Shown here: positions 12,160 to 26,385 of the stretch, piece by piece | How positions within the stretch are numbered: the stretch's first letter is position 1 | Layout of the letters: every line of letters starts with the position of its first letter | Assembly (NCBI GenBank): GCA_035578155.1 | Contig: JAPWDM010000043.1 | Coordinates: 2,348,419 to 2,412,418 of the forward strand | Length of the DNA stretch: 64,000 nucleotides | Direction of reading: 5' to 3' | From: Brachynemurus nebulosus | Taxonomy: Eukaryota > Arthropoda > Insecta > Neuroptera > Myrmeleontidae | Position numbers and translations under genes: made by a program | The notes under the pieces: model-generated | What the model saw: the letters and a program-made list of their open reading frames with translations, nothing else | Told to the model about the DNA's origin: nothing | Databases searched by the model: none

Positions 12160-15100
12160 AATGATACAAAATTTTTAAGAATTCATATATTTTAAAACTT
12201 TTTTTAAAATTATGATGTATTTTCTTAAAATAAACAAATGTGGATAAGTATTTTTTATGTAAAAATAATAGTTTAAGAGTAAATTTATAATTTGTTATTT
12301 ATGATGTACGTTTTATCAACTTTTATGAATAGTTAGAAAAATCATAATAAAACATTCACATATACCAATATTTCAATACTTTAACTTACTTTTGGTTAAA
12401 ATATTATACATTCACCTGACTTTTGTTAACGTATTAAAATATTTTACTTCCATTAGTATTTTAAATGTACATTTTTCATACATTATCATAAGATACAAAA
12501 CTATTAAAAATTCATAAATATTAAAACTTTTTTTAAAATTATGATGTATTTTCTTAAAATAAACAAATGTGGATAAGTATTTTTTATGTAAAAATAATAG
12601 TTTAAGAGTAAATTTATAATTTGTTATTTATGATGTACGTTTTATCAACTTTTATGAATAGTTAGAAAAATCATAATAAAACATTCACATATACCAATAT
12701 TTCAATACTTTAACTTACTTTTGGTTAAAATATTATACATTCACCTGACTTTTGTTAACGTATTAAAATATTTTACTTCCATTAGTATTTTAAATGTACA
12801 TTTTTCATACATTATCATAAGATACAAAACTATTAAAAATTCATAAATATTAAAACTTTTTTTAAAATTATCATGTATTTTCTTAAAATAAACAAATGTG
12901 GATAAGTATTTTTTATGTAAAAATAATAGTTTAAGAGTAAATTTATAATTTGTTATTTATGATGTACGTTTTATCAACTTTTATGAATAGTTAGAAAAAT
13001 CATAATAAAACATTCACATATACCAATATTTCAATACTTTAACTTACTTTTGGTTAAAATATTATACATTCACCTGACTTTTGTTAACGTATTAAAATAT
13101 TTTACTTCCATTAGTATTTTAAATGTACATTTTTCATACATTATCATAAGATACAAAACTATTAAAAATTCATAAATATTAAAACTTTTTTTAAAATTAT
13201 CATGTATTTTCTTAAAATAAACAAATGTGGATAAGTATTTTTTATGTAAAAATAATAGTTTAAGAGTAAATTTATAATTTGTTATTTATGATGTACGTTT
13301 TATCAACTTTTATGAATAGTTAGAAAAATCATAATAAAACATTCACATATACCAATATTTCAATACTTTAACTTACTTTTGGTTAAAATATTATACATTC
13401 ACCTGACTTTTGTTAACGTATTAAAATATTTTACTTCCATTAGTATTTTAAATGTACATTTTTCATACATTATCATAAGATACAAAACTATTAAAAATTC
13501 ATAAATATTAAAACTTTTTTTAAAATTATCATGTATTTTCTTAAAATAAACAAATGTGGATAAGTATTTTTTATGTAAAAATAATAGTTTAAGAGTAAAT
13601 TTATAATTTGTTATTTATGATGTACGTTTTATCAACTTTTATGAATAGTTAGAAAAATCATAATAAAACATTCACATATACCAATATTTCAATACTTTAA
13701 CTTACTTTTGGTTAAAATATTATACATTCACCTGACTTTTGTTAACGTATTAAAATATTTTACTTCCATTAGTATTTTAAATGTACATTTTTCATACATT
13801 ATCATAAGATACAAAACTATTAAAAATTCATAAATATTAAAACTTTTTTTAAAATTATCATGTATTTTCTTAAAATAAACAAATGTGGATAAGTATTTTT
13901 TATGTAAAAATAATAGTTTAAGAGTAAATTTATAATTTGTTATTTATGATGTACGTTTTATCAACTTTTATGAATAGTTAGAAAAATCATAATAAAACAT
14001 TCACATATACCAATATTTCAATACTTTAACTTACTTTTGGTTAAAATATTATACATTCACCTGACTTTTGTTAACGTATTAAAATATTTTACTTCCATTA
14101 GTATTTTAAATGTACATTTTTCATACATTATCATAAGATACAAAACTATTAAAAATTCATAAATATTAAAACTTTTTTTAAAATTATCATGTATTTTCTT
14201 AAAATAAACAAATGTGGATAAGTATTTTTTATGTAAAAATAATAGTTTAAGAGTAAATTTATAATTTGTTATTTATGATGTACGTTTTATCAACTTTTAT
14301 GAATAGTTAGAAAAATCATAATAAAACATTCACATATACCAATATTTCAATACTTTAACTTACTTTTGGTTAAAATATTATACATTCACCTGACTTTTGT
14401 TAACGTATTAAAATATTTTACTTCCATTAGTATTTTAAATGTACATTTTTCATACATTATCATAAGATACAAAACTATTAAAAATTCATAAATATTAAAA
14501 CTTTTTTTAAAATTATCATGTATTTTCTTAAAATAAACAAATGTGGATAAGTATTTTTTATGTAAAAATAATAGTTTAAGAGTAAATTTATAATTTGTTA
14601 TTTATGATGTACGTTTTATCAACTTTTATGAATAGTTAGAAAAATCATAATAAAACATTCACATATACCAATATTTCAATACTTTAACTTACTTTTGGTT
14701 AAAATATTATACATTCACCTGACTTTTGTTAACGTATTAAAATATTTTACTTCCATTAGTATTTTAAATGTACATTTTTCATACATTATCATAAGATACA
14801 AAACTATTAAAAATTCATAAATATTAAAACTTTTTTTAAAATTATCATGTATTTTCTTAAAATAAACAAATGTGGATAAGTATTTTTTATGTAAAAATAA
14901 TAGTTTAAGAGTAAATTTATAATTTGTTATTTATGATGTACGTTTTATCAACTTTTATGAATAGTTAGAAAAATCATAATAAAACATTCACATATACCAA
15001 TATTTCAATACTTTAACTTACTTTTGGTTAAAATATTATACATTCACCTGACTTTTGTTAACGTATTAAAATATTTTACTTCCATTAGTATTTTAAATGT

Positions 15101-18086
15101 ACATTTTTCATACATTATCATAAGATACAAAACTATTAAAAATTCATAAATATTAAAACTTTTTTTAAAATTATCATGTATTTTCTTAAAATAAACAAAT
15201 GTGGATAAGTATTTTTTATGTAAAAATAATAGTTTAAGAGTAAATTTATAATTTGTTATTTATGATGTACGTTTTATCAACTTTTATGAATAGTTAGAAA
15301 AATCATAATAAAACATTCACATATACCAATATTTCAATACTTTAACTTACTTTTGGTTAAAATATTATACATTCACCTGACTTTTGTTAACGTATTAAAA
15401 TATTTTACTTCCATTAGTATTTTAAATGTACATTTTTCATACATTATCATAAGATACAAAACTATTAAAAATTCATAAATATTAAAACTTTTTTTAAAAT
15501 TATCATGTATTTTCTTAAAATAAACAAATGTGGATAAGTATTTTTTATGTAAAAATAATAGTTTAAGAGTAAATTTATAATTTGTTATTTATGATGTACG
15601 TTTTATCAACTTTTATGAATAGTTAGAAAAATCATAATAAAACATTCACATATACCAATATTTCAATACTTTAACTTACTTTTGGTTAAAATATTATACA
15701 TTCACCTGACTTTTGTTAACGTATTAAAATATTTTACTTCCATTAGTATTTTAAATGTACATTTTTCATACATTATCATAAGATACAAAACTATTAAAAA
15801 TTCATAAATATTAAAACTTTTTTTAAAATTATCATGTATTTTCTTAAAATAAACAAATGTGGATAAGTATTTTTTATGTAAAAATAATAGTTTAAGAGTA
15901 AATTTATAATTTGTTATTTATGATGTACGTTTTATCAACTTTTATGAATAGTTAGAAAAATCATAATAAAACATTCACATATACCAATATTTCAATACTT
16001 TAACTTACTTTTGGTTAAAATATTATACATTCACCTGACTTTTGTTAACGTATTAAAATATTTTACTTCCATTAGTATTTTAAATGTACATTTTTCATAC
16101 ATTATCATAAGATACAAAACTATTAAAAATTCATAAATATTAAAACTTTTTTTAAAATTATCATGTATTTTCTTAAAATAAACAAATGTGGATAAGTATT
16201 TTTTTATGTAAAAATAATAGTTTAAGAGTAAATTTATAATTTGTTATTTATGATGTACGTTTTATCAACTTTTATGAATAGTTAGAAAAATCATAATAAA
16301 ACATTCACATATACCAATATTTCAATACTTTAACTTACTTTTGGTTAAAATATTATACATTCACCTGACTTTTGTTAACGTATTAAAATATTTTACTTCC
16401 ATTAGTATTTTAAATGTACATTTTTCATACATTATCATAAGATACAAAACTATTAAAAATTCATAAATATTAAAACTTTTTTTAAAATTATCATGTATTT
16501 TCTTAAAATAAACAAATGTGGATAAGTATTTTTTATGTAAAAATAATAGTTTAAGAGTAAATTTATAATTTGTTATTTATGATGTACGTTTTATCAACTT
16601 TTATGAATAGTTAGAAAAATCATAATAAAACATTCACATATACCAATATTTCAATACTTTAACTTACTTTTGGTTAAAATATTATACATTCACCTGACTT
16701 TTGTTAACGTATTAAATATTTTACTTCCATTAGTATTTTAAATGTACATTTTTCATACATTATCATAAGATACAAAACTATTAAAAATTCATAAATATTA
16801 AAACTTTTTTTAAAATTATCATGTATTTTCTTAAAATAAACAAATGTGGATAAGTATTTTTTATGTAAAAATAATAGTTTAAGAGTAAATTTATAATTTG
16901 TTATTTATGATGTACGTTTTATCAACTTTTATGAATAGTTAGAAAAATCATAATAAAACATTCACATATACCAATATTTCAATACTTTAACTTACTTTTG
17001 GTTAAATATTATACATTCACCTGACTTTTGTTAACGTATTAAAATATTTTACTTCCATTAGTATTTTAAATGTACATTTTTCATACATTATCATAAGATA
17101 CAAAACTATTAAAAATTCATAAATATTAAAACTTTTTTTAAAATTATCATGTATTTTCTTAAAATAAACAAATGTGGATAAGTATTTTTTATGTAAAAAT
17201 AATAGTTTAAGAGTAAATTTATAATTTGTTATTTATGATGTACGTTTTATCAACTTTTATGAATAGTTAGAAAAATCATAATAAAACATTCACATATACC
17301 AATATTTCAATACTTTAACTTACTTTTGGTTAAAATATTATACATTCACCTGACTTTTGTTAACGTATTAAAATATTTTACTTCCATTAGTATTTTAAAT
17401 GTACATTTTTCATACATTATCATAAGATACAAAACTATTAAAAATTCATAAATATTAAAACTTTTTTTAAAATTATCATGTATTTTCTTAAAATAAACAA
17501 ATGTGGATAAGTATTTTTTATGTAAAAATAATAGTTTAAGAGTAAATTTATAATTTGTTATTTATGATGTACGTTTTATCAACTTTTATGAATAGTTAGA
17601 AAAATCATAATAAAACATTCACATATACCAATATTTCAATACTTTAACTTACTTTTGGTTAAAATATTATACATTCACCTGACTTTTGTTAACGTATTAA
17701 AATATTTTACTTCCATTAGTATTTTAAATGTACATTTTTCATACATTATCATAAGATACAAAACTATTAAAAATTCATAAATATTAAAACTTTTTTTAAA
17801 TTATCATGTATTTTCTTAAAATAAACAAATGTGGATAAGTATTTTTTATGTAAAAATAATAGTTTAAGAGTAAATTTATAATTTGTTATTTATGATGTAC
17901 GTTTTATCAACTTTTATGAATAGTTAGAAAAATCATAATAAAACATTCACATATACCAATATTTCAATACTTTAACTTACTTTTGGTTAAAATATTATAC
18001 ATTCACCTGACTTTTGTTAACGTATTACAATATCTTACTTCCATTAGTATTTTAAATCTACATTTTTCATACATTATCATAAGATA
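12160..18086 (-). repeat. rDNA spacer tandem array, 18 copies of a 329-bp unit
   Basis: The landmark TGGATAAG recurs at 12241, 12570, 12899, 13228, 13557, 13886, 14215, 14544, 14873, 15202, 15531, 15860, 16189, 16519, 16847, 17175, 17504 and 17832: 18 copies at 328-330 bp spacing. Internal copies look almost identical by eye, with single-base indels in A or T runs. The first copy is diverged over its first 40 bp or so. The first two copies share GATGTATT where later ones have CATGTATT, and the last copy carries several substitutions near 18025-18080. This is the homogenised-core, diverged-edge pattern of intergenic spacer subrepeats. In other insects such repeats can carry spacer promoters or enhancers; that is not shown here. 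Confidence 0.96.
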
Positions 18087-19140
<1,054 letters not shown>

Positions 19141-19829
19141 TAGTGTACAATACACCGTCGTGAAGTTAAAGCACATAATATGTGTTGTTATATGTACTTA
19201 AACATTGTTTTTTGTGAACTTGTTTTTATTATTTTTTTCAATTATTCTTACAAGTGGTTACAACCATTATTAATTTTTAAAAAATTTGTAATTTTTTCCA
19301 AAACTATAAATTTTATATATAATAAAAGTGAACGAATTGTGTTACTTTTAACAAAATACATGTAAATGCGAACTTGTTTCTATTTTTTTAAACTATTACT
19401 TAAAAAGTGGTTTTAATATATATTAATTTTACAAAAATTGAAATTTCTTCAAAATTATAAATTTTACATATAAAAATGTGAACGATTTGTGTTTGTGAAG
19501 TTTGTGGCGTTTGTGACTACTTTTTGTATGTGACCGTAATTGTTTAATTACAAAGTTTAAGTGCATATACCTTCATATATTATGTGCTTTTATTTCACAA
19601 TGCTATTTTATATATTATAATGTACACTCATTTTACAAAAATTGAAATTTTCTTCAAATATATAAATTTTTAATATAAAACAGTAATAGATTTATCTTAA
19701 CAAAATACATCAGTTTCAATTATCAATTTGTATCATTTACAAATAACAAGTAAGTAAAATTTTTTTCATTAACAAAACTATGATTAAGATTTTCTTTTAT
19801 TATATATTTGTTTTTTATTTCTATTAGAT
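19141..19829. other. AT-rich spacer with imperfect direct repeats; possible 5' UTR intron
   Basis: Two or three weak copies of a segment of about 160-200 bp are visible (GTGAAC/GCGAACTTGTTT at about 19213 and 19368; AAAATTGAAATTT at about 19433 and 19637). A plausible small intron, GTAAGT at 19750 to CTATTAG at 19827, ends two bases before the ATG of the following transposase gene. No 28S sequence is present, so the rDNA array does not continue here. Confidence 0.5.
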
Positions 19830-21467
19830 ATGAGAAATTATAAACGTAAAACTGAAAGAGGTTTTATATCTATCGAAACATTTAATGATGCCGCAAGAAC
19901 AATAATTTCTGGAAACCGAAGTATCAATGCTGCTTCAAAGGAATTTAATATTAAACGTACGACACTATCACGTTATATAATTAAGTTAAAAGCATATAAA
20001 AATAAGGAAACGCAAGATTTACCGACAATTGGTTATAAAAAACCTAGACAAGTATTTTCTAAGGACCAGGAAATTGCATTAAAAGATTATTTACTACAAA
20101 TGGCTTCGATATTTTATGGATTGACTCCGAAAAATGTTCGCCAGCTTGCTTATGAGTGTGCTGAAAAATTTAATATTAAAATGCCTGAAATATGGAAAAT
20201 TAATAAAATAGCTGGCAAAGAGTGGCTTACTAGTTTTCTAAAAAGGAATCGAGAATTATCAATTAGAAAACCAGAAGCAACAAGTATCGGACGAGCGACA
20301 TCATTTAATGTTCAAAATGTAAAACCATTTTTCACAAAATTAGCTGAAGTTAAGAATAAATATCAATTTACCGCATCAAATATTTATAATGTTGATGAAA
20401 CCTCAATTAGTACTGTATTAAGACCTACTAAAATAATTGCTGCCAAAGGTAAAAAAAATGTTGGCTCCATAACTTCTGCTGAACGGGGCACTAATGTCAC
20501 ACTAATATGTGCTGTTTCTGCAAACGGAAATACAGTGCCTCCTATGTTCGTATTTCCACGAAAAAAATATAAAAATCATTTTATTAATAATGGACCAAAA
20601 GGTTCTATTGGTGCAGGAAATTCTAGCGGTTGGGTAACAAATGAAGAATTTTTTATGTACATGCAGCATTTCATCGCACACGTTAAACCATCTATTAATA
20701 ATCCAGTATTACTCTTATTAGATAATCATTCCTCACATTTACATGTACCAACCTTAAACTTAGCGAAAGATAATGGGATCGTAATGTTATCCTTTCCACC
20801 ACATTGTAGCCATAAATTACAACCACTTGATGTGGCTGTGTATGGACCATTTAAGAAATATGCTTCAACTGCACAAGATTTATGGTTAAGAAATAATCCA
20901 GGTGAAAAAATAACAATATATGATATCCCAAAAATAGTAGCAGATTCATTACCATTAGCTACAACTAATACAAATATCATAAAAGGATTTAAAAAGACTG
21001 GAATATTTCCATATAATGAAAATATTTTTACTCAAGATGATTTCGCTCCGTCATTCGTAACTGATCCCCCAGAATCGCAAATTTTAACATCATCACCTAC
21101 AATATTTTCTCCAGAAATAGTTCGACCGTACCCAAGGGCTGCTTCAAAAGAACAGGGTCAAACCAAGAGGAAAAGAAAATCTAGTGTTTTAACCGATTCA
21201 ATAGAAATAAAAACATTAGAGAAAGAACAAAATATAAAAAAAAAGTGTAAAAAAGTTACTAAAAAAATTAATATTTGTATTAATAGTAATTGCTTAATAT
21301 TATTACCAAGGATTTCTTGCTTAATATGCAATGAACTATTTTCAAAGTGTAGCCCCAAAGAAACGTGGATTGAATGTCAGTTGTGCAAAAATTGGGCGCA
21401 TATTAATTGCGTACCTAATACTAGTGATACATATATATGTATTAATTGTGATAATATTTCCATATAA
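19830..21467 (+). CDS. Tigger/pogo-type DDE transposase with C-terminal PHD finger
   Basis: An intact 545-residue ORF starting at an ATG just after a good splice acceptor. An N-terminal psq-like helix-turn-helix (about 15-55, with AASKEFNIKRTTLSRY) is followed by a CENP-B-like segment (about 60-145) and a DDE core. Catalytic acidic residues are Asp189 (NVDETS), Asp298 (LLLDNHSSH) and Asp334 (LQPLDVAVYGPFK), giving DD35D spacing. A lysine-rich linker near 440-480 leads to a C-terminal Cys/His cluster (about 493-540: CxxC, CxxC...HxxC, CxxC) of PHD type, a domain that typically reads histone tails. Family knowledge: such proteins cut and paste elements at TA sites and act in the nucleus. No terminal inverted repeats were seen on either side, so it could be a truncated element or a domesticated gene. 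It is the best-preserved protein gene near the rDNA edge. Confidence 0.88.
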   Translation: MRNYKRKTERGFISIETFNDAARTIISGNRSINAASKEFNIKRTTLSRYIIKLKAYKNKETQDLPTIGYKKPRQVFSKDQEIALKDYLLQMASIFYGLTPKNVRQLAYECAEKFNIKMPEIWKINKIAGKEWLTSFLKRNRELSIRKPEATSIGRATSFNVQNVKPFFTKLAEVKNKYQFTASNIYNVDETSISTVLRPTKIIAAKGKKNVGSITSAERGTNVTLICAVSANGNTVPPMFVFPRKKYKNHFINNGPKGSIGAGNSSGWVTNEEFFMYMQHFIAHVKPSINNPVLLLLDNHSSHLHVPTLNLAKDNGIVMLSFPPHCSHKLQPLDVAVYGPFKKYASTAQDLWLRNNPGEKITIYDIPKIVADSLPLATTNTNIIKGFKKTGIFPYNENIFTQDDFAPSFVTDPPESQILTSSPTIFSPEIVRPYPRAASKEQGQTKRKRKSSVLTDSIEIKTLEKEQNIKKKCKKVTKKINICINSNCLILLPRISCLICNELFSKCSPKETWIECQLCKNWAHINCVPNTSDTYICINCDNISI

Positions 21468-21531
21468 ATATTTCAAAAAAATTATTTATAAATGATACAA
21501 ATTTCTTTAATATGGTTAATTGGATAAGGGT

Positions 21532-22159
21532 AACTTATTTAAGTCACCCTTATCCAAATAACCGTAATTTTGTCATATCTTTTGTGTGGTGTAATTTTTA
21601 TATGTTCAACTTACCTCTTTAATGTGGTTAATTGGATAAGACTGATTTATTTAAGTGTGGTAATTTGACCATATCTTTTGTGTGGGGTAATTTTTACATG
21701 TTCAACTTACCTCTGTACCCAACTAACCCCGGTCTACCCTAACTTATTTAAGTCACCCTTATCCAAATAACCGTAATTTTGTCATATCTTTTGTGTGGTG
21801 TAATTTTTATATGTTCAACTTACCTCTTTAATGTGGTTAATTGGATAAGACTGATTTATTTAAGTGTGGTAATTTGACCATATCTTTTGTGTGGGGTAAT
21901 TTTTACATGTTCAACTTACCTCTGTACCCAACTAACCCCGGTCTACCCTAACTTATTTAAGTCACCCTTATCCAAATAACCGTAATTTTGTCATATCTTT
22001 TGTGTGGTGTAATTTTTATATGTTCAACTTACCTCTTTAATGTGGTTAATTGGATAAGACTGATTTATTTAAGTGTGGTAATTTGACCATATCTTTTGTG
22101 TGGGGTAATTTTTACATGTTCAACTTACCTCTGTACCCAACTAACCCCGGTCTACCCTA
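21532..22159. repeat. Tandem repeat, 3 x 209 bp with internal half-repeats
   Basis: The sequence AACTTATTTAAGTCACCC starts at 21532, 21741 and 21950, giving an exact 209-bp period with copies identical or nearly so. Each unit is itself two similar halves of about 105 bp, both containing CATATCTTTTGTGTGG and ATGTTCAACTTACCTCT. At the left border GGATAAGGGT pairs with ACCCTTATCC in a short hairpin. The right border abuts the LINE fragment. Confidence 0.93.
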
Positions 22160-22786
22160 CCTAAATTTTGAAGATAACGAATATATAAAGTTAAATGTAA
22201 GCATAGATAAATTAAGAGTAGTAGCACAATTGAGGCTAATGGGTACATTCCAAATGCGATTTGTGGTAAACGGTTTAATTTACACTTGGTCGACAGATGA
22301 AATTTGTAAAATGTGCAACTTGAAAGAAAATGAAAATCTTGAACACTTCATGCTGAGATGCCCAATTTTACAACCAATACGCCAGGCTTCTCTTTCAGCC
22401 TATATAAATAATTATTCTGAAAATGTTTTAGCTGATCTGCTATCAACCATCCACAAGCATAAAATGATACAAATATATTTATTTGTCGTAAATGCTTTAA
22501 AATTAAGAAGCTTTATATTAAATGAGTAAAATCTTGTAATGAGTAAAAGCTTGTGAAAGACTGAAATTTTAATTTTGAATAATTGTGGTTTTAATTCTAA
22601 TATTGATAATTGTTTTTAACTTAAATTTTAATTTTAGTTTTTTGTTTCATAGTATTAATTTATTTTATTAATTTAAAATTTTAGCTTATTATTATGTATG
22701 TATTTTTTTAAAATTAATATTATTTATACCAACCTCCCTGTAATACGAAAGTTAAATACAGAATTCTATCTATCTATCTATCTATA
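22160..22786 (+). mobile_element. LINE 3' fragment with (TCTA)n tail
   Basis: A 5'-truncated non-LTR retrotransposon end. The open frame to 22529 (about 120 residues) holds a Cys-Cys-His-Cys motif (CKMC, then EHFMLRC), the zinc finger usual after the RT domain in Jockey, I and R1-type elements. A 3' UTR of about 230 bp ends in (TCTA)n at about 22765-22786 instead of poly(A). The upstream part of the frame overlaps the tandem repeat and is not part of the protein. It is far too short to be active. Confidence 0.8.
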
Positions 22787-23572
22787 TAGTGTGACAGCAT
22801 ATCCTTTATGACTCGATGACTCCTTTCTATTAATCCATTTGAGTGTGGATGGTAGGCCTTAGTTTGTATTTTCTTAATCCCTAAGGTCGTACATAATTCT
22901 TTCATGACCTTGGAGAGGAAATTTGTCCCGCGGTCTGTTAGGAGGATTTTCGGCGTTCCATGTCTGGTAATGACTACTTCGGAAAAGGCCCTGACGACCC
23001 TGTCTGCTCACTGGTCAGGTAAAGGGATGGCTTCAAGATACCGCGTGAAATGATCCTGAATAGTTAGAATATACTGATTCCCACGCAGAGTTCTAGTTAG
23101 TGGTCCGACTATGTCCATCTCATATTCTCTCGAATGGTTCTGAGAATTCTGGTAACCTTTGTAGTGGAGCTGGTTTTCAATTAGGCGGTGTTTTCCTTTG
23201 ATTACACGATCCGCAACTCTCAATATACCGTTGGACATCACTTCGCATGCTAGTCCAATATAGTTTGGTTTTGATGAGCCCTAGAGTTTTGGCTTGATCC
23301 GCGTGACAACAAAATGGCGTATCATGGTAATCCCTGATAACCCTGTTTACCATCGTCTTTGGAATTACCAGTCGATCATGCCGTTCCGAGGGGGTTCTTG
23401 CTTTATATAAGATACCATCGTTGTCGAGGAAGAACTCGTTATAATCCGGGTCTGTTTCTATCTTCCGGAAAATTGGCCTTAAGCTGGAGTCCCGTTTTTG
23501 TTCTGCCTTAATCCAGTCCCTCTCCCAGTATGGTTCGTATACATCCTCATCCGTGGCTTCAACGTAATTCAC
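22787..23572 (-). pseudogene. Gypsy integrase (C-terminally truncated)
   Basis: The HHCC zinc domain (HADQAKTLGLIKTKLYW then CGSC) runs from 23572. The catalytic core follows with MDIVGPL, LLTDRGTNF and the HPHSNGLIER glutamate motif near 22840. A TGA interrupts the core at about 23008, and a frame change separates it from the zinc domain. The reading ends at the LINE tail, so the C-terminal domain and 3' LTR are absent. Confidence 0.85.
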
Positions 23573-25453
23573 TGGATCACGTAATTCCCATTACTCTTCC
23601 CGGGTCGGTGCTGTACCTTGAAGTCGTATTCGCCTAGCATCAGTGCCCATCGAGCTAACCTTGAACTGGGGTTCTTGATGCTGAGTTACCATTTTAACGG
23701 CCGATGATCCGTTATAACTATAAATTTCTTCCTTTCCTAATTCCTTTCGGCCTTGTTGAGTTGGCGGCTTGCGTATGCTATCGGCCTTTCCAACCCCTTT
23801 TCATCTCGCTGTGCCAATATAGCTCCCAAATCTGTCCCTGATGCATCCGTAGTCAAATAGAACAATTTCAAGAAGTCCGGATATTTTAGTACAGGTTCGG
23901 TGCATAATGCTTCCTTAAGGGCTTGGAAGGCTTCCTCCGTTTCCTTGGTCCATTTGAATGCGACGTCTTTCTTGGTTAGTTTCGTCAGTGGTTTAGCAAT
24001 TTGTGAGAATTTTGGGATGAATCTTCGGTAAAAGCCTGCGAGTCCTATGAATGCTCTTACTCCTTTAACATCCTTCGGTCGTGGATAGTTCCTGACTGCC
24101 TCCGTTTTGGTCGGATCTGGGCGTATTTCTGTATTCGAAATTATATGCCCGAGGTATTTAGTCTCGGTGTGTAAGAATGCACATTTCTCGGGTTTTAGTT
24201 TTAGGTTGGCTTTTCATATGCAGTCGAAGACTTCCCGTATGCGTCCCAGGTGCTCTTCTATCCCATTTCCGTTGAATATAATTATGTCGTCCAAATACGC
24301 GAGACATTTTATTCCCTTGATTCCGGATAGAATGGTATCCATAAGTCGTTGGAAAGTGCTAGGGCGTTAATGAGACCGAAGGCCATTCTTTGGCAGTGAT
24401 AATGCCCATCAGGCGTCGAGAACCCTGTCTTCTCCTGATCCGCTTCATCGATTCCAATTTGCCAGTATCCGGATGCGAGATCGAGTGTAGAGAATAGATT
24501 TGCGTTTCCTAACATGTCGATTGTTTCTTGTATGTTTGGCTAGGGGTAGAAGTCCCTTTTGGTCACCTGAAATCTATACAGACTCTGACCTTTTTTTCTC
24601 CATTTGGTGCTTTCTTAGGAACCATTACCACCGGTGCAGACCACGGTGAAGTGGAATGTGTTATGATTCCGTCTTTTAACATATCCGCTATATTTTCCTT
24701 TAATACTTCGCGTTGAGCCTGAGGAACGCGGTAAGGTGCCTTGGCGATAGGGTGGACATCTTCCGTGATGATCCGATGTTTGACGCCTTTCGCCTCTCCT
24801 AATTTATCTCCTTCCAGCAGGAATATATCACGATATTCGGTTAGTAAGTTGAGTAGTTTTTCCTTGTCACTATCACTTAAGTGACCCATATTTACATATT
24901 TCGCCAAACGGGCCCTCTTTGACTGAAAATTTTCAGTATCCATCCTATGACTAGTATAACAGGATTTTCCGCTATTTATTGGATTTCTATCGGTCTTCTT
25001 TTCATTCCGCTTTCCCTTAGTTTTCCTGGGTTTACCCGTAGGTTTCCTATGTGATCCTTTGTTATGATTTTCCTGAATTTTTCCATTTAATTTTTCAGTG
25101 AATTCACCTTTAAATGTTTTTTCCAATTTTTCATTGTATTCGCCCTTGAATTCTTTTATAAGTTCCCCTTTTAATTTCCCTTTAGTACGCGCGTGTGTCC
25201 GTTGCATGGATCCTTTTGCTGCAGCACTTTCCGTCAACGGGTTGATAATCCCGGTATTTTCCTCTTGGGGCAGTAATTCCGCATGTCCTATGACCGTCTT
25301 GGAGGGTACCTTTAATTCCTCCTCCGTGACGTTGATGAGGTTCACCCGAACCTCCCTTTTGGAGCTAACGTTGTCGACCACGCTAGCTGCCCGTATACCA
25401 TGTATGCGTATTTCCGAGGGTTCAACCAGAACTGCTCCACCATCGAGGTTCAC
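23573..25453 (-). pseudogene. Gypsy reverse transcriptase and RNase H
   Basis: The frame from 25453 has a Lys-rich linker, then RT fingers (STSPWSAPVVMVPKK, RVCIDFR). It breaks and resumes at 24515 (FSTLDLASGYWQIGIDE) and, after another break, reads the catalytic YLDDII near 24290. Downstream are the thumb (FIGLAGFYRRFIPKFS) and an RNase H domain beginning TTDASGTDLGAILAQ near 23870, with stops around 23730 and 23685. It would copy the element's RNA into DNA; here it is inactivated many times. Confidence 0.88.
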
Positions 25454-25537
25454 ATGTGCTACACCAATAGCTTCGGATCGGGCGGGTATGGGTATACCCT
25501 CCTTGAGCGAAATAACACGGCGGGCAACCGATTGTTC

Positions 25538-26316
25538 CTAATCGCCGTTCAATTTTGCCCGAATTGGTGACGATCTTGATCCTACTCCTTCGTCTGTAGC
25601 TCTAGTGGTTCCTGAGGTTGGTAGATTTGACGATCCATTTCGTCGGTTGTGTTGACCCCTTTCCTTTGTATTTTCTTTTGTTACGATCGATAGCGTTCCA
25701 ACTGGAGTCCCCGAATCCATTGGAACAGTAATCCCGTTCAACGTAATAGTATTGTTCCGATAGTTTAAGATGGCGTCGTTAGTTACCAGAAAGTCCCTGC
25801 CTAATAATCCCGCGGCGTCGATTGCCAGAGATTCACAGATTAACGGAATGCATGTGAATTCTTGTTCCCCGATTTTAAATGTTATTTTGCTGTATCCTTC
25901 GTGTGGTATCACATTTCCCGTAATTCCAATAATAGTTGGACTGTCCCCTTGATCCCTTTTCAGATGATGTTTGCCGAGTACATCCTTTTTGACGAGTGAA
26001 ACGGCGCTTCCCGTGTCTAGGATTAATTCTTCTTGACGCCCCTTGATGCAGACAGAGATGGTATTGGGGGTGTCCTTTCCAGAAGAGGTGTGTGAGATAA
26101 TTATTGGTTGTTTCCTTCGGGACTCACGCACTCTTGCAGGTGCTGCCCCCTTCCTAAAAAATTTTGGTTCCTTCGTGACCCCGAATTTCCAGCTTTAGGT
26201 CCCTTTGTTGTGTTTTTTCTGCATTCATATCCCATATGTCCTGGTCTATGGCAGTTACGGCATACTATTTCGGATCTACATTGATACGTGTGGTGGCCCT
26301 GTCTATAACAGTTCAA
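25538..26316 (-). pseudogene. Gypsy zinc knuckles and aspartic protease
   Basis: Two CCHC-like knuckles (CYRQGHHTYQC and CRNCHRPGHMGYEC) at 26316-26200 belong to the nucleocapsid. In a different frame (26131-25538) lies an aspartic protease with the active-site segment ILDTGSAVSLV and the flap-distal LLGRDFL. The frame change between them is either a decayed frameshift or lost coding. Its role in the family is cleavage of the polyprotein. Confidence 0.85.
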
Positions 26317-26385
26317 ACAGGTTCCTGTTTCCCGAGTACTCGTTGTGCTCTGTGGGCGTTGGCTCTGATAAGTTTTATTTTGTCC

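Noticed and set aside
12160..18086. Regularly spaced array resembling CRISPR at first glance
   Set aside because: The whole 329-bp unit repeats without variable spacers, and it lies in the spacer of a eukaryotic rDNA unit.
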